A stretch of 64,000 bases of DNA from an uncultured Pseudomonadota bacterium (GTDB lineage Bacteria; Myxococcota_A; UBA796; SXON01), in assembly GCA_903885375.1 (NCBI GenBank), contig CAISIK010000223.1:1-64000 (forward strand), given 5' to 3'. Below the pieces are notes generated by a model that was not told the origin of the DNA, did not search any database, and worked only from the letters and a program-made list of their open reading frames with translations. Every line of letters begins with the position of its first letter. The first letter of the stretch is position 1. Below are positions 50,483 to 59,743 of the stretch, in pieces. The position numbers were made by a program, and so were the translations under genes.

Positions 50483-50797
50483 GTGTCCGACCGTCTCGCC
50501 GCCGCCCGCGCCTACGTGGCGAACAAGCCCACCGATCGTTTCGGTCTCTACGCGCTCGCCATGGAGCTCCGCAAGACCCGGGAGTGGCCGGACTGCTTCA
50601 CGGCGTTCGACAACCTTCTTTCGCACCACCCCCAAAATGGGGCCGGGTACTACCACTACGGGATGGCGAAGAAAGAGTCGGGCGACGTCGAAGGTGCCCG
50701 CAAGGTCTGGGAGGCCGGTGTGGCGGCCTGCACCGGCCGTGATGCCCACGCCGTGGCAGAGATTACCGAAGCGCTCGAGTCCCTCGCCGACGAGTAG
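50483..50797 (+). CDS. Small TPR-like protein
   Basis: A 104-residue protein with a GTG start and GGAG 8 nt upstream. It has the helix-turn-helix pattern of tetratricopeptide repeats: PTDRFGLYALAMELRKT, then PQNGAGYYHYGMAKKESGD and a third helix pair. The small size suggests a soluble adaptor. It converges with the lipoprotein/radical SAM operon, with a gap of 3 bp between stops. Confidence 0.75.
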   Translation: MSDRLAAARAYVANKPTDRFGLYALAMELRKTREWPDCFTAFDNLLSHHPQNGAGYYHYGMAKKESGDVEGARKVWEAGVAACTGRDAHAVAEITEALESLADE

Positions 50798-50800
50798 GGC

Positions 50801-51409
50801 TCACTCCGGCAGCGCCCCCGCGCCCGCTGCCTCCACGCCCGCCACGGCCCGCGGCACGAGGTCCACGTTGTCGCAGCGCTCGAGCTCCGTCGTGGCGCCC
50901 CACTCGCCGAGGTCGAGGGTGAGGCCCACGACGCCGGCATCCGGGCGGACGTGGGCCTCGCCGTGCAGCCGATCGTCCACCTCCACCTCCGTCGGCACCC
51001 AGGCGTGAAGCGCCTCGGTGGACTCCTCCACCGCCGCCTCCACCACCCGGATCGCCACGGCGCTGCCCGTGCCCACCGACCCGTTCAGCGACAGCGGCCC
51101 CCCCACCTCGAAGTCCTCGGTCTCGCCGGCCCCCGAGAGGACGAGGAGCAGGAGCGCCGCCCCCTCGCGGTTCAGCGCCGCTCCCAGCTCCGCCTCCCAC
51201 CAGGCCTCCGCGCTCGCCGCTTCATCCGCCTTCGTGCGCGGGTCGTCGTCCACCACCGCCGGCTCGCACGGCACCGGCGAGTTGGCCACCAGGGCCACCA
51301 CCGTGCCGGGGCTGTTCGCGAACGCGCCCTCCAGCCACAGCCCGCCGCGCACGCGCTCCTCCCCGTCGGGGGTGGCGAGCGCACCGCAGCCGAGGAGCAC
51401 GAGCAGCAT
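50801..51409 (-). CDS. Lipoprotein of unknown function at the end of a radical SAM operon
   Basis: A 202-residue predicted lipoprotein (MLLVLLGCGALATPDGEE). The rest is acidic and Val/Ala-rich without obvious repeats; Cys occurs at CEPAVV and LERCDNVD. The ATG overlaps the stop of the upstream radical SAM gene (TGATG), so it is translationally coupled to it. It may be a substrate or partner of the two radical SAM enzymes, but nothing in the sequence proves that. Confidence 0.7.
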   Translation of the reverse strand: MLLVLLGCGALATPDGEERVRGGLWLEGAFANSPGTVVALVANSPVPCEPAVVDDDPRTKADEAASAEAWWEAELGAALNREGAALLLLVLSGAGETEDFEVGGPLSLNGSVGTGSAVAIRVVEAAVEESTEALHAWVPTEVEVDDRLHGEAHVRPDAGVVGLTLDLGEWGATTELERCDNVDLVPRAVAGVEAAGAGALPE

Positions 51410-52152
51410 CAGAAGCTGCCCGCCGCGCGGGGGCGAACGGGGAGGCCGACCGCGGCGCTGGCGGCGGCGTGGAGCGCGTCGGCGCGGGCCTGATCCCCGC
51501 TGTTCCAGCGCCGGAGGTACACGGCGTCGCGGTCCATGGCGGGCCACTCGGCGGTGAGCTGGGGCTCGCGGCCGGCGGCGCGGAGCCGCGGCATCCAGAA
51601 GTCCACGAAGGTTGCGGCCTCGTGCACGTTCTCCTCCTGCACCACGAAGGCCACGTGGGCCACGGGCCGGGCCGCGCTCCCGCGCACCTCGAGGAAACGT
51701 TCCACGTTGCGGAACGACAACTCCCGGCGATCGGCGCCCTTCACCCGCGTGTACACCCCCGGCGAGAAGGCATCGAGGCTGAAGTGGATCGCGAGGAAGG
51801 TGTCGGCCGCCGCCGAACGGTCCGACGCCAGCCGGGTGAGGAGCGACGCCCGCGACTCGGGGAAGATCACCGCGTTCGTGTGCAGCTTGAAGTGCCGGAA
51901 GCGCCGGTTGCCCACGTTCTCCGCGAAGGCGTGCTCCACGAAGCGGTCGAACTCCGGGTGGAGCGTGGGCTCGCCGAGCCAGTGGGGGCAGAGCGTCACG
52001 TCGTCGAGGTCGGAGAGGCCCGCCACGGCGTGCTGCCAGGTGGCGAAGTCCATGAAGCGGTGCGGCGCGCCGTGCGCCTCCTCGCGCAGGGACTGGCTGC
52101 ACATGCGGCACCGCAGGTTGCAGTGGTCGGTGAGCTCGAGGTTCACGTTCAT
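51409..52152 (-). CDS. Radical SAM protein without SPASM domain
   Basis: A 247-residue protein with the 4Fe-4S motif CNLRCRMC (Cys11, Cys15, Cys18) right at the N-terminus. It has LCPHWLGEPTLHPEFDRF at the SAM-binding GGEP position, FKLHTNAVIF, and IHFSLDAFSPGVYTRVKG. The protein is short, with a truncated barrel and no C-terminal cluster motif. It is coupled on both sides: ATGA with the upstream SPASM enzyme and TGATG with the lipoprotein. The substrate is unknown. Confidence 0.9.
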   Translation of the reverse strand: MNVNLELTDHCNLRCRMCSQSLREEAHGAPHRFMDFATWQHAVAGLSDLDDVTLCPHWLGEPTLHPEFDRFVEHAFAENVGNRRFRHFKLHTNAVIFPESRASLLTRLASDRSAAADTFLAIHFSLDAFSPGVYTRVKGADRRELSFRNVERFLEVRGSAARPVAHVAFVVQEENVHEAATFVDFWMPRLRAAGREPQLTAEWPAMDRDAVYLRRWNSGDQARADALHAAASAAVGLPVRPRAAGSF

Positions 52153-53219
52153 GCAGCCCCCGCCGGGAGGCGCGCCCGGATGGCCCGCTCGTGGGCGAGG
52201 AGGTTCTCGCTGCACTCCACGCACCGGCCCGCGGGCCGCCCCGCCAGCATGCTCGTGCGCACGCCCGAAAGGAACGCATCGCCCTCCCACACCTCGGCGA
52301 GGCTCCGGTTGGCCACGCTCCCCCCCTCCCCGGCCAGCACGCAGCACGGCGCCACCCGGCCATCGGCGCTCACGGCAAGATGGTGCCAGGCCTTCAGGCA
52401 GGGCGCCGCAGCGTAGCCCTTCCCCTCCCCGCGCTCCGGGGCGTGCACCCCGCGCTCCACGCTCCGATCGTCGAGGAAACGGCCGAAGGTCGTGCGCACC
52501 CCGAGGCGGGCGCCCTCGGCCATCCCCTCCTCGAGCCGGGCCCGCAGCCGGCCGCGCTCCGACGGGCCGAGCGCGTGCGCCGCCTGCTCGGGGCGGTACG
52601 CCACGAGGGCATCGAGCTCCACGGCGCCGGCCCCGAGGGCGGCGGCCAGCCGCACGAGCGCGGGCAGCTCGTCCACGTTTTCGCGGGTGAGCACCGTGTG
52701 GAGGGCGAGCCGCGGGCCGCGGCCCGCGGCGAGGGTGGCCGCGCGCAGGGCGCAGACGTGCTTCACGGTGCGGTCGAACGCGCCGCGGTTACCGCGCAGG
52801 TAGTCGTGTGTGCGTGCGCGCGCTCCGTCGATCGACACGTGCACCTCGTCCCACCCCATCTCCACGAGCGCCGCGCGGGTGGGGGCGCCGAGCAGGGTGC
52901 CGTTGGTGGTGAGCATTCCGCGGAGGCCGTGGGCCTTCACCCGCCGCATCACCTCCACCGTGTGCGGCGCGAGAAGCGGCTCCCCGCCGCCGAGCACCAT
53001 CACCTGCTCCACGCCGAGGGCCGCCGCTTCGTCGACCAGCGCGAGCATCCGGGCGGCCGGGAGCTCGCCCACCGGGCGGGCGTGCCGCAGGGTGGTGTCG
53101 CAGAACCGGCACGAGAGGTTGCAGGCGAGCGTGGGGTAGAGCTCGAGCGTAAAGGGGCCGCGCACGCCGCCGCGGTCGCGCTCCACGATGCGGGCTGCGA
53201 TGCGCTCGACCTCGTCCAC
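52149..53219 (-). CDS. Radical SAM/SPASM protein
   Basis: A 356-residue protein. The radical SAM motif is CNLSCRFC (Cys33, Cys37, Cys40), with VMVLGGGEPLLAPHTVE for SAM binding, TTNGTLLG and EVHVSIDGAR. The C-terminal SPASM region (about 270-345) has CLKAWHHLAVSADGRVAPCC, then GRCVEC, for auxiliary iron-sulfur clusters. Such enzymes often modify peptides or act as anaerobic maturases. The GTG start lies 6 nt after a TACGCT element. It is the first gene of the rSAM, rSAM, lipoprotein operon and divergent from another lipoprotein gene. Confidence 0.92.
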   Translation of the reverse strand: MDEVERIAARIVERDRGGVRGPFTLELYPTLACNLSCRFCDTTLRHARPVGELPAARMLALVDEAAALGVEQVMVLGGGEPLLAPHTVEVMRRVKAHGLRGMLTTNGTLLGAPTRAALVEMGWDEVHVSIDGARARTHDYLRGNRGAFDRTVKHVCALRAATLAAGRGPRLALHTVLTRENVDELPALVRLAAALGAGAVELDALVAYRPEQAAHALGPSERGRLRARLEEGMAEGARLGVRTTFGRFLDDRSVERGVHAPERGEGKGYAAAPCLKAWHHLAVSADGRVAPCCVLAGEGGSVANRSLAEVWEGDAFLSGVRTSMLAGRPAGRCVECSENLLAHERAIRARLPAGAA

Positions 53220-53225
53220 CCCCCG

Positions 53226-53231
53226 AGCGTA
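53226..53231 (-). promoter_or_regulatory. Candidate leaderless -10 (TACGCT) for the radical SAM operon
   Basis: TACGCT is followed by CGGGGG (6 nt) and GTG at 53219. It lies in a 47-bp divergent gap with a second element at 53255-53260. Confidence 0.5.
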
Positions 53232-53254
53232 ATCGCCATCGCCCGATTCTGCGG

Positions 53255-53260
53255 TACACT
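53255..53260 (+). promoter_or_regulatory. Candidate leaderless -10 (TACACT)
   Basis: TACACT is followed by GGCCCG (6 nt) and ATG at 53267. It is the mirror partner of the element at 53226-53231. Confidence 0.5.
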
Positions 53261-53266
53261 GGCCCG

Positions 53267-53707
53267 ATGCCGCGCCTCCCGTTCTTGTTTCTGCTGACCG
53301 CCGCCTGCGACACCAACGCCGGGCTCGATTCCGACACCGCCCCCGAGTTCTGCACCGTGATCGAACACGACGGGGAGATGTGGCTCGAGTCCACGAGCGA
53401 TGCCGCGGCCGGCAGCGGCTCCCTTGATCTGCGCGTGATCACCGACCAGAGCGACGATGTGAACGACCCCTACTACGTGGCCTACCGCAACTACGCGCTC
53501 GAGCCGGCCGAGACCGGCGGCGTGCAGACCACGGGCACCACCAGCGGCGACGGTCTGGTGCAGAAGACCCTCGGCGCCGGCGTATGGACGTTCGAGGCCA
53601 CCTGGACGCGCGGCAGCGTCACCTGCGTGGCCGCCACCGACGCGCTCCTGATCAACTCCGGTGAGACCACCCACGCGTGCGTGGTGCTCACCTGCCCACA
53701 GGGTTAG
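53267..53707 (+). CDS. Small lipoprotein, unknown
   Basis: A 146-residue predicted lipoprotein (MPRLPFLFLLTAAC, lipobox LTAAC, then DTNAGLDSDTAPEF). The mature part is beta-rich (SLDLRVITDQSDDV, GVWTFEATWTRGSVTC) with four further Cys, possibly two disulfides. It shares the Asp-Thr-Ala-Pro stretch with two other lipoproteins here. It is divergent from the radical SAM operon. No family recognised. Confidence 0.75.
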   Translation: MPRLPFLFLLTAACDTNAGLDSDTAPEFCTVIEHDGEMWLESTSDAAAGSGSLDLRVITDQSDDVNDPYYVAYRNYALEPAETGGVQTTGTTSGDGLVQKTLGAGVWTFEATWTRGSVTCVAATDALLINSGETTHACVVLTCPQG

Positions 53708-53735
53708 CCGACCGGGCCGCCAACCCGGAGCGCAG

Positions 53736-55937
<2,202 letters not shown>

Positions 55938-56030
55938 ACCCACGGGCCGGCGCGGCGCAACCGGCTCCTCTTCGGGCCGGGGCGGGACCGCGCCGGGGCG
56001 CCGCTGGGGTGCACCTCGGACGCGCTTCGG

Positions 56031-56507
56031 CCCGCAAAGCCGCCGCCTCGGCTGCGAGCCATGCCTCCAGAGCATCCAGATCACGGGCGAGGGGTTCTGC
56101 CACCGCGAGCGCCTCAGCCCGGAGCCGGCCCAGCGCCACGGGGTTGAGCTCGGTATCATACGCGTGCCGAACCACGTGACGGAAGCCACGCAGGTCGTGC
56201 AGTGGCGAGGCGATGACGCGATCGAATATTCCTGACATCACCTCAGGAATGTCGCGAAATGCACCATCCAAAGCTCGCGCTGCCACTCGCCGGACTCCTG
56301 CACGCCGCCCTCGAGCGTCCGAGCGATCCGGGCAAGAATCGACTCGACGGCGCAGTAGGCGTGGTGCAGACCGCAGGCAACGAGCGCGCTCCGGCCTGCG
56401 CTGACATCCACCTGGGGATCATGCTCGGCCAGCACCCCGAGGTGCTTGGCAAACGCACCGCGATCACCCGCGATATCCGCCCGAAGGCGCTGGATTCGTG
56501 GATTCAC
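56031..56507 (-). pseudogene. Frameshifted HEPN-type toxin gene (HepT-like)
   Basis: The GTG at 56507 overlaps the stop of the partner gene (GTGA). The first frame gives a helical HEPN-like N-terminus (HHAYCAVESILARIARTLEG, GEWQREL) but stops at 56238. The continuation lies in another frame from about 56286: ALDGAFRDIPEV, then RGFRHVVRHAYDTEL with the RxxxxHxY RNase motif of HepT. Adding one base in the CTTTG at about 56269-56273 joins the two as EWQRELLDGAFRDIP. No stop follows the homologous end at about 56031, and that frame runs on antisense into the E1 gene. It is a remnant; a read error cannot be excluded. Confidence 0.72.
56228..56250. repeat. 8-bp inverted repeat in the HEPN remnant
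   Basis: ATTCCTGA and TCAGGAAT are perfect reverse complements separated by 7 bp. The patch is clearly AT-richer than its surroundings. It may be chance within former coding sequence. Confidence 0.4.
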
Positions 56508-56855
56508 CGACGCAGACCCTCCCGGCGGATCCGGTCGCCGAACGCCGGCGCGGCTTCCTCGAGGCGGACGAGGTCCACCGAGCATGGAAGATTCGCCGAC
56601 ATCCAGCCCAACGCGGCGACATAGGCTTCCCCAGACATGCCGCCGACCGCGAGACGGACGTCGCTGGCCTTGTGCACCTCGCCGGCCACCAGGGAACCGA
56701 ACAACCAGATTTCCTCGGCCCCCGAGGGAGCGCAGCGCCTCCGCGGCGCCGGGAAGCAGCGCGTGCAGGTCCCGCGCGCGCTCTTGTGCCCGACGTGCCC
56801 GCGTGGCGGCGGAGGGGCGCAGCGGGCGGGCAGCGGTCGCGGCGCGCCGCCCCAC
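56504..56855 (-). pseudogene. Frameshifted MNT-type nucleotidyltransferase antitoxin gene
   Basis: The start is probably GTG at 56855, 4 bp after the SDR stop. The first frame reads HALLPGAAEALRSLG. The nucleotidyltransferase core AEEIWLFGSLVAGEVHKASD continues in another frame. Removing one G from the GGGGG run near 56725 restores LGAEEIWLFGS. The core motif is also damaged: the usual SDxDLAV reads SDVRLAV, so the second metal-binding Asp is lost. The frame ends at 56504, overlapping the HEPN partner. With both genes broken, the module is almost certainly inactive. Confidence 0.72.
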
Positions 56856-56859
56856 GCGC

Positions 56860-57585
56860 TCACCCCCGGATCAGCGGCACCATCACCACCTCGGGCACCA
56901 CGTACCGGTCGGACTTTCGCGCGACCTCCACCACCGTCTCCGCGACCTCCTCGGGGCGCATGAAGTCCGTGGTGGGGTCGATGCCGGCGGGGAAGGGGTA
57001 GTAGTCCATGGCCCGCCAGAAGGGGGTGTCGATCCCGCCGGGGCACACGCAGGTCACCCGCACGTTGTGGGGCGCCGCTTCGAGGCGAAGCGTGCCGGTG
57101 AACCCGTTCACGGCCCACTTCGAGGCGTTGTACACGGCCTCGTTGGGCAGATGCAGCTTGCCCGCGATGCTGGAGATGTTGATGATGAGGCCCGAGCCCT
57201 GCGCCTTCATCACCCGGAACGCTGCCTGGCTGCCGAAGATGACGCCCTTCACGTTGGTGTCGATCATGGCGTGAACGGCATCGGGCGAGGTGCCCTCCAC
57301 CGGGCCGTACACCGCGAGGCCGGCGTTGTTGATCATGATGTCGAGGCGGCCGAACTCGGCCACGGCGGCCTCCACGAGGCGGTCGCAGTCCACCGGGAGG
57401 CGCACGTCGGTCTGCACCGAAACGGCGTTGCCGAGGCGGGAGGCGAGCTCGTCGATCTCCGCGCTGCTGCGGGCGCCGAGCACGAGGCTCGCGCCTTCGG
57501 CGGAGAACTGCTCGGCGAGCGCGCGGCCGAGGCCGCGACCGGCGCCGGTGATCACCACGACCCGACCGTGAAAGGGCTTCTTCAT
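56860..57585 (-). CDS. Short-chain dehydrogenase/reductase
   Basis: A 241-residue classical SDR. The NAD(P)-binding motif is TGAGRGLG (13-20), followed by NNAG (87-90). The catalytic residues are Ser139, Tyr152 and Lys156 (NISSIAGKLHLPNEAVYNASK), and PGGIDTPF follows the active site. ARSS after the second strand suggests NADP preference. The start overlaps the elbB stop (ATGA), so the two form an operon. The substrate is unknown. Confidence 0.93.
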   Translation of the reverse strand: MKKPFHGRVVVITGAGRGLGRALAEQFSAEGASLVLGARSSAEIDELASRLGNAVSVQTDVRLPVDCDRLVEAAVAEFGRLDIMINNAGLAVYGPVEGTSPDAVHAMIDTNVKGVIFGSQAAFRVMKAQGSGLIINISSIAGKLHLPNEAVYNASKWAVNGFTGTLRLEAAPHNVRVTCVCPGGIDTPFWRAMDYYPFPAGIDPTTDFMRPEEVAETVVEVARKSDRYVVPEVVMVPLIRG

Positions 57586-58232
57586 GCGAGCTCCAGGAAG
57601 GCCGACACGGCCCGTTCGATGCCGAGGGCCACATCGGAGATGCGGGCGTGGAACATGTAGGCGGGCGCGGTGACGAGCTTGCGCTCCCGGTCCACGTGGA
57701 TCTCGGTGACGGTGCAGGCGGCGTGCCCGCCGCCCATCGCCTCGATCGCCGCGGCCGTGCCATCGTCGTTGCCGATGGTCACGCTCCCCTCGCGGAGCGC
57801 GGCCACGACCACCACCGGCGCGATGCACACCGCTCCGATGGGCTTGCCTGCCGCGCGGAAGGCCCGAAGGAGCTCCCCGAGCTCCGGGTGCACCGTGGCG
57901 CCGGCCCCCGCGAACGCCACCGTGGACAGGTTCTTGGCCGCCCCGAAGCCGCCGGGGAGCCAGATGCCGTCGAAGTCCTCGACGCGCACCGAAGCCAGCG
58001 GCACGATGGCGCCCCGGGCGATGCGCGCCGCTTCGGCGAGCACGTTGCGGGATTCGCCAGTCACCGTCCCCGTGGTGTGGTTCACGACGTGGTGCTGCGG
58101 CTGGTCGGGCGCCGCGCATTGCACGGTGGCGCCCGCGCGGTCCAGCGCGAGCAGCGACACCACCGACTCGGTGATCTCGCTGCCATCGAGGTGGCCGCAG
58201 CCACTCAGTACCACCAGGATCCGCTTGCTCAT
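57582..58232 (-). CDS. elbB: DJ-1/PfpI-family protein ElbB (glyoxalase-like)
   Basis: A 216-residue protein close to E. coli ElbB: VLSGCGHLDGSEITESVVSL at the N-terminus, CAAPDQPQHHVVNHTTG, FDGIWLPGGFGAAKNLS, and GAVCIAPVVV with Cys136 as DJ-1-type nucleophile. ElbB is linked to isoprenoid metabolism and has weak glyoxalase III activity. GGAG lies 7 nt before the ATG, and a TACGAT -10 candidate lies further up. It is coupled to the SDR gene. Confidence 0.93.
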   Translation of the reverse strand: MSKRILVVLSGCGHLDGSEITESVVSLLALDRAGATVQCAAPDQPQHHVVNHTTGTVTGESRNVLAEAARIARGAIVPLASVRVEDFDGIWLPGGFGAAKNLSTVAFAGAGATVHPELGELLRAFRAAGKPIGAVCIAPVVVVAALREGSVTIGNDDGTAAAIEAMGGGHAACTVTEIHVDRERKLVTAPAYMFHARISDVALGIERAVSAFLELA

Positions 58233-58249
58233 CTGACGCTCCGCGGTCA

Positions 58250-58255
58250 ATCGTA
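58250..58255 (-). promoter_or_regulatory. Candidate -10 (TACGAT) for elbB-SDR
   Basis: TACGAT on the minus strand lies 17 nt before the elbB ATG, leaving a short leader with a GGAG ribosome binding site. It sits in the 28-bp divergent gap before the Wzi-like gene. Confidence 0.4.
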
Positions 58256-58260
58256 GCCCG

Positions 58261-59736
58261 TTGCGCGGGTTAGCACCGGCCGTGCTCCTGCTCGTCGCCC
58301 TCGCCGCCGCCAGCCCCGACGACGAGGTCGCGCGCGCGGCCGCGCGGAAGGTGGTGCTCGATGAGGGGCTCGATGCCTTCGGGGGTCTGGCCGCCGAGAG
58401 TGATGCCCGCGCTGCGGCCGCCCTGGGGGATTGCGCGAAGGGCGGCGAATGGGCCGAGGCGCTGCTCGCCGCCGCCTGCGCGCGCGACCTGGGGAGCCTC
58501 CAGCCCACCGCATCCCTGCGCCTCGGCGGCGCCCTCACCGCCGGCACGGCCGACCCGGTGAACGCCGCAGGCGACCGCACCGACGAGGCGTTCGGCGCCC
58601 GCGTGGGCCTCCGCGGCGAGGTCCAATCGGGCCCGATGGTGGCGCGCGTTCACGGCAGCCTCGGCCTCGATGCCGCGCCGGGCCTCGTTCCCACCGCGGT
58701 CCTGCCCGAGGCGTGGATCGGCTACGACAGCGGCAGCCACTGGCTGGGCTTCGGCCAGCAGTCCCGGTGGCTCGGCCCCGGCCAACACGGCACGCTCGTG
58801 CTCTCCGACAACGCCACCCCGCCGTGGATGGTCAACGGCGGGCTCGAGGGCCACCTGCCCGGCGTGCTCGGCAAGGCCGGTCGGTTCCGCGCCGAGCTCG
58901 GCGTGGGGGTGCTCCAGGAGCCTCGGGAGGACGTCACCCTCCCCGGCCTCCTGATGATGGATGTGCGGTGGATGCCCCACCCGGTGTTCGAGCTCGGCAT
59001 CAGCCGGCTCAGCATCTTCGGCGGCGAGGGCCGCCCCGCGGTGGACCTCGGGCAGTTGCTCGTGCCCAGCGAGCCCCACGTGTACGACGATCCCGACAAG
59101 GAGCTGCCCGACCAGAACGAGCTGGCCGCGCTCAGCTTCCGCGGGAACCTGCCGCTTCACCGCTGGTTCGGCGGGCCGCTCGGCCACCTCTCCGGCTGGT
59201 GGGAGTACGGCGGCGAGGACATGATCGTGCGCCAGATCGGCACCGTCGACTACCCGGCGCTGGCCGGCGTGGCGAACCTGTACGGCGGCGAGCTGGCAGT
59301 GGGTCCGGTGGTGGCCACGGCAGAGTACGCGCGGCTGATGGACGACAGCTTCCGCTGGTACGTGGGGCACCGCGTGTACCACGATGGCTTCACGCAGAAC
59401 GGGCTTGTGACCGGCCACTTCGGCGGCCCCGACAGCGAAACGGCGACGGCCTCCGTGGCGGTGTGGGGCAACGGCTGGCGGGCGCGTGCGCTGGGCGCGT
59501 CGGTGCGCCGGGTGGCGGTTGTCGACACCCAGAGCGGCACCGTCGCCACGCTCCGCCACGAAGAGTCGCAGCTCCGGGGCAGCGTGGGCGCCGACGTCCT
59601 CGTGGGCGGCTACTGGCTCAACGCCGGCTACACGGCCGTGGCCTACACCAACAAGGACTTCATCGGCGGCAACGACCCGCTCGAGCACCGGGTGGTGCTG
59701 GCGATCGCCGCCTCGCCCGAGCTCTTGAAGCGCTGA
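58261..59736 (+). CDS. Wzi-like outer-membrane capsule-assembly family protein
   Basis: A 491-residue protein with a signal peptide (MRGLAPAVLLLVALAAA). After a helical N-terminal region (about 20-80) it has many amphipathic strands, with the Wzi family core WIGYDSGSHWLGFGQQSRWL and GPGQHGTLVLSDNATPPW around 155-190. Wzi anchors capsule polysaccharide at the outer membrane. No wza/wzb/wzc genes are near, so a different exopolysaccharide or a general barrel role is possible. The TTG start gives a complete signal peptide; GTG 58282, 6 nt after TTAGCA, is the alternative. Confidence 0.8.
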   Translation: MRGLAPAVLLLVALAAASPDDEVARAAARKVVLDEGLDAFGGLAAESDARAAAALGDCAKGGEWAEALLAAACARDLGSLQPTASLRLGGALTAGTADPVNAAGDRTDEAFGARVGLRGEVQSGPMVARVHGSLGLDAAPGLVPTAVLPEAWIGYDSGSHWLGFGQQSRWLGPGQHGTLVLSDNATPPWMVNGGLEGHLPGVLGKAGRFRAELGVGVLQEPREDVTLPGLLMMDVRWMPHPVFELGISRLSIFGGEGRPAVDLGQLLVPSEPHVYDDPDKELPDQNELAALSFRGNLPLHRWFGGPLGHLSGWWEYGGEDMIVRQIGTVDYPALAGVANLYGGELAVGPVVATAEYARLMDDSFRWYVGHRVYHDGFTQNGLVTGHFGGPDSETATASVAVWGNGWRARALGASVRRVAVVDTQSGTVATLRHEESQLRGSVGADVLVGGYWLNAGYTAVAYTNKDFIGGNDPLEHRVVLAIAASPELLKR

Positions 59737-59743
59737 GCGCGCC

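Noticed and set aside
48234-51008. A 924-codon plus-strand frame opposite the FG-GAP lipoprotein.
   Set aside because: It is a Val/Gly/His-rich shadow of Asp-rich repeats on the other strand; it also runs through the real small TPR gene in another frame.
56228-56250. The ATTCCTGA/TCAGGAAT inverted repeat as an insertion-sequence end or phage attachment site.
   Set aside because: There is only one copy in the region, with no transposase, integrase or target duplication; it lies within the former toxin coding frame.
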